Source: Cordilura impudica (lineage: Eukaryota > Arthropoda > Insecta > Diptera > Scathophagidae). From it: a DNA stretch of 64,000 nucleotides. This document shows, piece by piece, positions 55,112 to 64,000 of this stretch. A program made the position numbers and the translations under genes. Position 1 is the stretch's first letter, and every line of letters begins with the position of its first letter. The stretch is taken from positions 8,499,590 through 8,563,589 of the forward strand of contig OY821518.1 in assembly GCA_963682025.1 (NCBI GenBank). The letters are read 5' to 3'. A model generated the notes under the pieces. It was given only the letters and a program-made list of their open reading frames with translations, did not search any database and had not been told where the DNA came from.

Positions 55112-55856
55112 GTTGGGAACACAACTGCGACGAACGACGAATTTTTCGTTCCGAATATTCGCCGGCAGAAATAAAACACATTTGTGTATATGAAAATGCA
55201 CACAATCAGTGCTTCGAACGAAATACGTAGTGCGTAATGAACTCTGCGATAGGTTTATTTCTATTTCTTATGCTGACGAGCGACGAATAAATTGGTGTAG
55301 AGTGGCCGTATTTTACTGAAGTTTTTGAAATGTTTTAGTAAATAAAGTTATTTTGTTTAAGAATTGTTTTATATTTTTTTTATAACTTATAAGTCAAATA
55401 AAATCTATTTTTAATTATATAATTTTCTTTTACATAATTTTTTTTTTTTTGTTAACATTTATTCTTTTTCGTTTAGTGCTTCTTCTTTTTTAAATATGGT
55501 CACACTATCGGCTACAATATGTAAATAAAAATGACATAAAATTAATTTATTAATGAAAATTTATGTAATTTTTTAAGAATTAAAAAATTAAACGCTGTCG
55601 TACAAAAATAAAGGCTTTTACCATCATGAACATGATGTTTACAGTTGTAATAAATCGTACAAAGTTAAAAATTCTTTTATTCATATTTTTCCAATATTTA
55701 TTTATATAAATTACAAACAAATTCAACTGACATTACAGTTGTTATGTGAATTCGTCGTAATTGTATTTCAATCGACGAATTTACGGAACGAATTGCTGCC
55801 GACAAATTTGTCGAACTGTGCGAAATTCGTTGTTCCTCCCAGTTGTGTTTCCGCCT
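55112..55856. mobile_element. 745-bp inverted-repeat element flanked by TTAA
   Basis: The left end is GTTGGGAACACAACTGCGAC and the right end, reverse complemented, is AGGCGGAAACACAACTGGGA. The inverted match extends about 36 bases to aacgacgaatttt / aacaacgaatttc. TTAA occurs on both sides (55108-55111 and 55857-55860). The minisatellite continues on both sides, so the target is identifiable (gggcttaaac elsewhere in the array). No coding capacity. Consistent with piggyBac-type mobilisation. Confidence 0.8.
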
Positions 55857-56280
55857 TTAAACATTTTTTCGGATAAAACTTTTTGAGGTGAAAAAAATTT
55901 GACGTGAAAAAATTTTCTATTAATTTTCATTAAAAAAAAAAAAAAATTGAAGTGAAAAAATGTCGAAGTGAAAAAATAATTTTAGGGCTTAAACTTAAAA
56001 TTTTGGCTTAAAATTTGAGGTGAAAAAATGTTCACCTTACAATGGCATGTATTAAAAGCAATAGCTATGTCATCTAAAAAAAAAATTTAAGTGAAAAAAA
56101 TGTCGAAGTGAAAAAATATGAAAAATAACTTGAGGTGAATTAAATTTTTCACGACATTATGTCTGTTAATAAAAATTCGATATTCAACCACAGTTTTTTA
56201 TAGGAACTAATAATATGGGTAAAAATCAAGTTAAGGTGAATAAAATTACATCTGCAAAGGCGTCTATAAAAAAACAAAAC
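55857..56280 (+). repeat. gaggtgaaaaa minisatellite, second part
   Basis: Continues cattttttcggataaaact, aatggcatgtattaaaagca and similar units. It decays toward 56280. Confidence 0.8.
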
Positions 56281-56334
56281 AAATACTATTCCCTATCTCG
56301 TTCACCCCATAACTGATTTTCCTGAAATCAACGC

Positions 56335-56645
56335 AATGCACTGCATTTGTAGGGGACATTCCATAAAAAAAGACGATATTCAAAAGCCATTATGGGGGGT
56401 AAGAAACTCGTAGTCAGTGTAAAAGTACTAGGCCAGTTTAGTAAAACTTCCAAAGAGTTTGGCGTTCTCAGGCCAAACCTTTTATATTTTTTCTCTAACC
56501 TAATGTCTGTTTGCCTAGTTTTTCAGCTATAACTCCAGATTTCTGATTTCATACTTCAGCAAAATAGCTTCTGAAAAACAAGTTGGATTCATTATATCGA
56601 ATGAAATCTTAAAAAATTAAAATTTTCCCCTTTCGTTATTAAATT
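56335..56645 (-). repeat. Repeat arm, inverted partner at 61410-61680
   Basis: The reverse complement shares aagatttcattcgata, tagctgaaaaactaggcaaa, ggcctgagaacgccaaa and actggcctagtactttt with 61410-61680. Confidence 0.75.
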
Positions 56646-56764
56646 TTTAAATATAACAATATATTCAAGGCGTATGACTATAATTTATTTATTAATAGAG
56701 TAGAAGAGATGTATACGTATGAGTGATATTTTAATATTGATTCAAACATGCAGCACTATGTGGT

Positions 56765-57515
56765 CAGGGTATAATGACTTTGAGCTGATGTTTGTAACTA
56801 CCGAAAATATTTGACCTAGACCCATCTTATACCGATCGACTCAGAATCACTTTCAGGGTCGATTTAGTGATGTTCGTCCGTCCGTCCGTCCTTCTGTGTG
56901 TCCATGTAAACTTTGTAATCAAACTACAAGTCGCAAATATGAATATATTGTGATGAAATTTGGTATGTAAGCTTCTATCGGCCATAGCAGAACGCTATTG
57001 AAACTGGTAAAAATCGATGCATATTCACACCTAGTCTCCATACAAATGACACTTATGAAATCAGCTTAAATTGCCATATGATCCAAATTTTCATATACAT
57101 CTCGGTCAAATTGGGTTTCTATGTGTTTATTACACCCATTAATCAGTAGTCCCAAAAGGAACCCTATAGGACAATTCTTAGTCATAGCCCCCGTATAAAC
57201 CTGCTTCCCGATCTTCACTTAAATCTATCAAAAAACAAAAATACTAAACAGATATTTCTCAAATTTGGTTTGCATATGTTTTTGCAAAAAATAATTGACT
57301 TTACCAAATATGGTCAGGATCGATCCACTTTTCAACCTAGCCCCCATATAAATATAGCACCCAATATGAACTTTTTCATATTCAAAAAAAAAAAAGAAAT
57401 TAATAACAATCCCACTCAAATTTGGTTTGTGCTTATTTTCTACATCCACTTAGTTGGGTCTATCTATAAGTCTATCTATCTCATAAGTCTAGACCGACTA
57501 TAACTTTCTTCATAT
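56765..57515 (-). mobile_element. Dispersed repeat DR-1, near full length
   Basis: The minus strand runs from agaaagttatagtcggtc through all landmarks to gcagcacaaagt-like text and cattataccct. The terminal hairpin is cut. Confidence 0.87.
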
Positions 57516-58489
57516 ATTTATTATATTTTTTACAGGGATATATTAATAAAAATTATTTATTCAAGCCTTAGCTACATTTTCAAAGAAAAAAAGTCGCTAA
57601 TTTATGAAATAACACAGCTAAAACAGTGGTTACTTAAAAAAGAAAGTCACAAATTCTGGCAAAACAAATTAAATTGAATTAATATGAAATTTAAATAATA
57701 TTTAACATATTTTATTAGATTATGTGCTGCGAAATATCTTAAAATCGTTTTAAAAAAATTAAATTTAAATTTCAGACTTTAGTAAAATTAAAAAAAAATA
57801 TATAAAATCTCTTATATTCAAAAATGTTATAAAACGTCTAAAAAAAAACCTGATACCTATTTTTAAATGCTCTAAATAAAACTAAAAATAATAAGATGAT
57901 TTAATAAATTATTTATTATAATTGAAAATTAGTTAAAAATGTCAAAAACTCTAAAAAAATTGTTTGTAAAGCTCTTAATTATCATTATTTTTTTTTTTTT
58001 TTTTTTTGATGCAAAAATAGCAAATGAATTCAGAAGTTTTTTTTTTTTAAGAAAACTTTCAACAAATTCAAAAAAATTTATACAAAAACAGCTAAGGGTG
58101 TTAAATTCGGCAGTTTCGAATCTTTGATACTCTCCACCTGCATCTTAAACTAAATATTACAACCTATGTCGGGTACGGCTACCACTTCAAATCTGTTCCT
58201 GACACTAAAACTTTAAATTCCTTTTCTTTTTTGCCACTTTTTATATAATTTATTTTTATAAAAAATTAATATCTGAAAAATCTCAATATTTTTCTCATAC
58301 TAGAGTAGAAAGCCTATAAGTTTCCTAAGTGCTTCATAGGACACCAATAAGTATATTTTGAGACTTATGAATTCTAATATGATGATTTAAAAAAAATCAA
58401 TTGATTCTTCGCTACAAATGCCCGGAATTTAATATAAAAAATGGAAACTTTAAAATGTTTTTTATTTGAACCAGTTTTTATACATATAT
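57516..58489. other. AT-rich spacer, no gene recognised
   Basis: Homopolymers. No family motif. Confidence 0.5.
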
Positions 58490-59112
58490 AAAAAATAAAC
58501 ATAAACCAAGTTTGAGTGGCAAGTTGTTTTTGCCTTCAGATGTGATATGATGCTATATTTATATGGATTCTAGTTCGAAAAATGGACCGATCCTTACCGT
58601 ATTTGGCAAAAACTTACACAAACTAAATTAAGAAAAATCTGTGCAATATTTTTGTTTTTTTATAGATTTAAGTAAAGCTCGGGAATTAGCTTCACATGGG
58701 GGCTGTGACTAAGAATTGTCCTATAGGGTTTATTTTTGGGCTACTGATAAATGAATGTAATAAATACATACAAACCCAATCTGACCGAGGTCTATAGGAT
58801 AATTTTGATATTATGGCAATTTAACTCGATCTCATAGGGGTCGTTTGTATGGGGACTAGATTTGAACATGAACCGATTTTCACCAATTTCAATAGCGTTG
58901 GTGATGTGGCCGATAGAAGTTTACATTCCAAATTTCATCAAAATATGTTCACACTTGCGGCCTGTAGTTTGATTAAAAGGTTTACATGGACACACAGACG
59001 GACGGACGGACATGGGTATAATAAAAGATGGGTCTAGGTCTAGGTTTTGGTAGTTACAAACATCAGCACAAAATCATTATACCTTACCACATAGAAGTAT
59101 AGGGTATAATAA
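58490..59112 (+). mobile_element. Dispersed repeat DR-1, 5' truncated
   Basis: From aataaacataaaccaagttt to the terminal agaagtatagggtataata. Includes acatggacacacagacggac. Confidence 0.85.
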
Positions 59113-59114
59113 AA

Positions 59115-59308
59115 ACATTGTTTAATTTTATGTATGTTTTAGTAGCAACTTTAAATAAGCATTCAAAAAAAAAAAATGTTGCAGACGCCGCAAATCGGTA
59201 ATTTGGTGGACAGCTAATAATAAATTACTTTCAAATGAAGTATGTCGGGGTACAACTGACAAAGTTACATCGGTCACAAGAAATGACCTTGCCTATTAAT
59301 ATTATAGA
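59115..59308 (-). mobile_element. Short non-autonomous Helitron (DR-2), 5' half
   Basis: The minus strand starts TCTATAATATTAATAGGC after A (59308) and runs to ctactaaaacatacataaaa, where DR-1 begins. Confidence 0.7.
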
Positions 59309-59337
59309 TGTCGGAGTACTAATTATGTTCATAATAT

Positions 59338-59565
59338 AAAACGGAAGGAAGGACGAACATCGCTAAATCGAAACAGAAAGTGATTCTGAGTCGATCGATA
59401 TAATAAAAGATGGGTCTAGGTTAAATAGGTTACTAATTATATTTTTGTCTAATTGCGACCTTTAGTTTGCGTACCATGTTTACGTGTACTGACAGACGGC
59501 CGGGCGAAAGTCGTTAAACCGAGTAGAAACTGATTTAGAGTCGATCGGTACAATAAGAAGTGTGC
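59338..59565 (+). mobile_element. Two DR-1 3' scraps
   Basis: 59340-59425 (ggacgaacatcgctaaatcg, gattctgagtcgatcgatat) and 59450-59560 (tgcgacctttagtttgcgta, agacggccgggcg) are separate, diverged pieces of the DR-1 tail. Confidence 0.6.
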
Positions 59566-59649
59566 CCGTGTAAAAGCAACATCAACATAAATTTATTAAA
59601 TTTATTTTGTCAAAAATTTTCTTTTAACATACTGAGATGAATGTATATT

Positions 59650-60930
59650 TAAAAAAAAAGGGTACTTTTTAAGAAAGGGTGAATCTTAAGAAAGGGTTAT
59701 TTAAAAAAATGGTAATTTTTAAAAAAGAGCGGTACTTTATTAACAAAGGGTAATTTTACAAAAAAAGGTACTTTTTTGAGGCACCCTTTTAAAAAATTTA
59801 TTTCAAAATAAGGGTACATCTTAAAAAAGGGTAATATAAGGAAGGTACTTTTTTGAAAAAAGGTACCCTTTTAAAAAATAGTTTTTTTTTTTTAAGGGTA
59901 CATCTTAAAAAAAATCGTAATTTTTCAAAAAGAACGGTACTTTTTTAACAGAGGGTACTCTTACAAAATAGGTACTTTCTTGAAAAAAAGGTACTTTTTT
60001 GAAAAAGGCACCCTGTTAAAAAATTTATTTTAAAAAAAGGGTACATCTTAAAAAAGGGTAATTTAAAATAGGTACTTTTTTGAAAAAAAGGTACCCTTTT
60101 AAAAAATTATTTTTTTTTTTAAAAAAGGTACATCTTAAAAAATGGAAATTTTTAAAAAAGACCGGTACTTTTTTAACAGAGGGTACTTTTAAAAATAGGT
60201 ACTTTTTTGAAAAAAAGGTACTTTTTTGAAAAAAGGCACCCTTTTAAAAAATTTATTTCTTAAAAACAGGGTACATCTTAAAAAATGGTAATTTTTAAAA
60301 AAGACAGGTACTTTTTAACAGAGGGTACTTTTACAATATAGGTACTTTTTTGAAAAAAAGGTACTTTTTTGAAAAAAGGCACCCTTTTAAAAAATTTATT
60401 TTTTTAAAAAAGGGTACATCTTAAAAAAGGTAATTTAATAAAGGTACTTTTTTGAAAAAAGGTACCCTTTTGAAAAATTGATTTTTTAAAAAAAAAAAAG
60501 GTACATCTTAAAAAAAATGGTAATTTTTAAAAAAGACCGGTACTTTTTTAACAGAGGGTACTTTTACAATATAGGTACTTTTTTGAAAAAAAGGTACTTT
60601 TTTGAAAAAAGCACACTTTTAAAAAATTTATTTGTTAAAAAAAGGGTACATATTAAAAAAAGAGTAGTTTAAAAAAGGTACTTTTTTGAAAAAAGGTGGC
60701 CTTTTTAAAAATTTTTTTTTTAAAATTTGTAATAAAAAAAAGCGTACTTTTAGAGCAAGCGTACTTTTCTTAAAAAAATTTTAGTTTTTAAAAAAAGGGT
60801 AAGTTAAAAAAAAGAGAAATTTTTTTGAAAAGTGTACTTTTTTTTAAAAAAGGGTGCTTTAAAAAGATGTGGTCTTTTTTAGGGAACAGCACTTTTTTAA
60901 AAAAAAATTGCTGTTTTAGGGATTATATTT
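59650..60930. repeat. GGTAC-rich minisatellite with higher-order structure, ~1.3 kb
   Basis: Short units such as ggtacttttttgaaaaa and aagggtacatcttaaaaa. The compound phrase ggtacttttttaacagaggg recurs near 59935, 60163, 60305 and 60538. The units alternate orientation around ggtacc, so the strand can fold into many hairpins. Confidence 0.9.
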
Positions 60931-61084
60931 TTTCTTTCATATTGGCGATTTTCTTTATTATATCCTGATAACGATAAAAAAAATACTTGATACGTGCAGT
61001 ATAACTATATACACTGCCTCATGCCATAACTGCAATGGCTACAACAATAAAAAGAAACTACAAAAAAAAACAACAAACGCATGT
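60931..61084. other. Spacer
   Basis: Nothing recognised. Confidence 0.4.
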
Positions 61085-61402
61085 TTTATTTTATCAAGAG
61101 TTTTTTCACATTTTTCATTCATAGCTCGTGACCCTTTGAACCGATTTTGATGATTTTCTATATTAGCTCCTGTGGGATGTTACTAAAGGGTTCTATGCAA
61201 AAAATGAATAGTCTAGCTTAGTTTTTGAGAGTATTATCGTAATTTCCACAGACAGACGGACAGATGGTCATCGTTAAATCAAAATGCCTTGTTATAAGGA
61301 TCAAGAAAATATATGCTTATGGCGTCTCCGGAATTTATTTTGATGTGTTACAAACGGCATGACAAACTTATATGTACCCTCTGTACAGTGGTGTGGATGG
61401 TA
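61085..61402 (+). mobile_element. Dispersed repeat related to DR-1
   Basis: Same plan as DR-1 but different text: ctcgtgaccctttgaaccga, acagacagacggacagatgg tcatcgttaaatc, gtgttacaaacggcatgaca, aacttatatgtaccctctgt and a terminal gtggtgtggatggtataaaa. From memory, a similar arrangement is common in Drosophila and other flies. Confidence 0.6.
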
Positions 61403-61870
61403 TAAAAAGGGGGAAAATTAAAATTGTTTGAAGATTTCATTCGATAAAATTAGTTCAACCTGATTTGCTGAAGCTATTTTCTCAAGAATTAAAGATGAAA
61501 TCATTAATGGTTCTTAAGCTATAGCTGAAAAACTAAGCAAACACACATCAAGATAAGGAAAAATAAAAAAGGTCATGAAAAAAAGTTTGGTCTGAGAACA
61601 TCAAACCCTTTGCAAGTTTTTCTATACTGGCCTGGTACTTTCACCCTGACTTGGAATTTCTCAACCCGAGACAACGACCAACAAAAAAGTTAAATTTTTT
61701 TTTTTTAATTAAGCCACATTTTTTGAGGTCAAACATAAGTTGAGGTAAAAAAAAGCAATTTGTGGTGGGCTAAAAAATGTGAGGTGAGTAACATTTAAAA
61801 GATTATAATTCTGACTTTAAAAAACAATTATTGAGGTAAAAAAAAATGGGGGTGAACCCCATTGTGTGCA
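61403..61870 (+). repeat. Repeat arm plus gaggtgaaaaa minisatellite remnant
   Basis: 61410-61680 is the inverted partner of 56335-56645. 61720-61850 carries gaggtaaaaaaa and gaggtcaaacat units like 54540-56280. The same two modules are therefore adjacent at both places, in opposite orientation. Confidence 0.7.
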
Positions 61871-63226
61871 AAAAAAAAATTTCAATTACGTATTTGGAAG
61901 ACTACTTTATAGTACCAAAATCCACCGTTACGTTTCCTTAACTTTTGATCCATTGCATCGGTTTTTCACATTTTCAACCCAATAGCCGCGACCTTGAATT
62001 GGAAGAGTGAGGGTGATTTTAATAGACAGTCTGACTACAGGAACTTGCTTATTAAGATCTACATTAATTTATATTTACATTTTCCAATAGATTCATTTAT
62101 TAAAAAAAAAAATACAGCAGCACAAACATCAAACTCATTTCCTGTTTCTTATGCATATAATCAATATTTTTATTCATTTTCAAAAATACATCTTTCCAAT
62201 AAATGTCATAGCAACCTTCAAACATCATACGCTTGATTTACTAAATTCGAATTAACCTTTCGGGCACAATTTCAAAAGAAAGCAAACATAAAAACTGAAA
62301 CTAAAATAAAAATAAACTAATTTCATTTCATATCATAAACATAAGCAACCATACGAAATAAACTTGACATATTAAAATGAAGAAAATTAATAGAGAATTT
62401 CATGGCATCAACAACACAGGAAATTGTCACTGCAAAAATTATTTGTAAAAGAAAATAAATAAAAAGAAATTTTACGTAGCAGAAAAAAACACACATGCAC
62501 ACCTCAAAAACTAACAACAAATTAAAAAAAAAAAACTTATTAAAACATCAAAAGTTAAGATTTTACACAATAAAAAGTGTCAAATTGAAACAGCCAAAAA
62601 GAAACGAGAACCCCCCAGAAAATGCAAAAATTAAACTAAAATTATGAAATGTTTTTTTTTAGTTTGTTGCCATAATATTTTTTATTTTGCCAACAAAAAA
62701 TGCATTAATGAAAAATACGATTTGCTGCCAGCCTGTATGTCTTATACACATGAGTGTGTATGAATACAAGAACATTTTGGCAAATTTTGAAAAATGAACT
62801 TAATGTCAACATAACATCAATTGGCAGAAGAAAAATATGATCAGACTTACCCAAACGTGTGACCATTTGCAAAAAGTGCCATAAAAATAATTTTAAGGCA
62901 ACCAGAATGAAATAAAAAAAAATACATATATAACGAGATTTTATGACCAGAGGATAGACTGCATGACGATCACTGCCACCCACCTACATACATTAGATAC
63001 AGCAAATTATTTAATTAAAATTATAAAAAGTCAAAAATAAAACATAAAAAAAAAAAAATTTGACACATACTGTATATAAAGTTTTAGAGGATGCAGGTGA
63101 GAACATTAAAATTAAACAACTAAAAACTTACACTGGGTTACTAAAACTAGTGTGTTCTCGGTTCATATTTTTCACAATAAAAACAGTAGCGAATCATAAA
63201 ACTAGACACAATGTCGACATAACAAA
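61871..63226. other. AT-rich DNA, no gene recognised
   Basis: Short frames on both strands (61994-62236, 62705-62983) show no motif. No repeat family recognised. Confidence 0.5.
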
Positions 63227-63424
63227 ATGTTTTTAAAAAATGGTAAAACAGGAAGTGAAAGCAAAAAAGTTTCAGATCTATCAGATAAGGGAAAATTGAT
63301 TTTTAAGCACTCGGTGACTGTGCGTGACTACCCCAACAAGACTATGGGCCAAGTTTCAGATCAATTGGATAAGGCGAAATTGGGTTGCCCCATGGCAGAC
63401 AGACAGACAGAGAGTATGACTTAA
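63227..63424 (+). repeat. Short repeat with agacagacag tract
   Basis: agtttcagatctatcagata agggaaaatt (63268-63298) recurs as agtttcagatcaattggata aggcgaaatt (63353-63380), followed by gacagacagacag. It resembles another fly dispersed repeat tail. The 65-codon frame across it is probably incidental. Confidence 0.5.
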
Positions 63425-63779
63425 ATAAAGAGTTTAAAAATATTACACTTTGGACTATATTTAGACTCTTCTTCTACTTTAGCAAAAATTACAATTTATC
63501 AAATGTATTGTAACGCATATTAAACATTAACGCAAACTTTTCTTAAGCCTGGACCATTCTTAAACCATAATTGAATGAAACTTCATTCTTCAAATTCAAT
63601 TCAAAGAGATAGTTCAGCAAAAATTATTTTATAACGAAGGTGGGCACAACGTTGGAAAGAGATTTTATAATATTTTCATTACAATTAAATCCATCTTTTA
63701 TACTAAAAATTATTCCATCTGAATTTGGGTGAAACACTTGCGTTCCTATCCTTCTGAATGTAATCGATTTCTAACTTAA
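63425..63779. other. AT-rich spacer
   Basis: Nothing recognised. Confidence 0.4.
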
Positions 63780-64000
63780 CTAGTAGATTCCAGCGCTCGA
63801 AATTGGAGTGCAATTTCTAGGCAACTTTATTTCTCAACTTAGCCAATTCACAAACCAACACTTTTTTAGTTTATTATTATTGTGAATTAAAATAACAAAC
63901 TCATTAACAAACACATTAACAAATTTAATAAAGGCACACATAGCACACGTATAATTTTATGTATGTGTTAGTAGCAACTTTAAATGCAGTTTACTCAAAA
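63780..64000 (-). mobile_element. Short non-autonomous Helitron (DR-2), 3' part, cut by window end
   Basis: On the minus strand the end reads cactccaatttcgagcgctg gaatctaCTAG followed by T. The body continues past 64000. Confidence 0.75.

Noticed and set aside
63227..63424. A 65-codon gene
   Set aside because: The frame spans a direct repeat and an agacagacag tract typical of dispersed repeats.

Overview
The window is animal nuclear DNA, very AT-rich and packed with transposable elements. The repeat families point to a higher fly (Diptera, probably a calyptrate such as a blow fly or house fly). This is inferred from many copies of a GACGGACGG-type dispersed repeat, Tc1/mariner and piggyBac relics, and one split fly-like first exon. 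I see no bacterial genes, rRNA genes or CRISPR arrays. Almost every long reading frame is a transposon relic or low-complexity noise.

Layout: 1-965 is a broken copy of a multicopy arthropod gene family of unknown function. 3520-8100 and 15578-18545 are two diverged copies of one composite block (non-LTR retrotransposon, Tc1-like transposase, Helitron-type element, further repeat). Each has since received its own short inverted-repeat insertion. 8642-14120 is a piggyBac-like element split by a 3.5 kb insertion carrying a heptamer minisatellite; a second copy of that inserted family lies at 43121-46597. 18590-20397 holds piggyBac and mariner debris. 20403-23674 is a complete-looking Transib element: an open transposase frame related to vertebrate RAG1, ends that look like V(D)J recombination signals, and a CGACG target duplication. 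23700-33700 is mixed debris with further transposase and reverse-transcriptase fragments. 33850-46600 is mostly AT-rich satellite-like repeat. 46600-64000 holds scattered dispersed repeats, a tRNA-derived SINE pair, a TTAA-flanked inverted-repeat element, two minisatellites and the only convincing host gene piece.

That piece is a first coding exon at 54163-54224, starting with a signal peptide and ending at a consensus splice donor. The rest of the gene lies beyond the window or could not be recognised.

The best supported discoveries are the Transib element, which lacks an aspartate where the second catalytic one is expected; a family of short non-autonomous Helitrons in at least nine places, with TC/CTRR ends and A-T insertion sites; and a transposon family whose interior has expanded into kilobase heptamer arrays.
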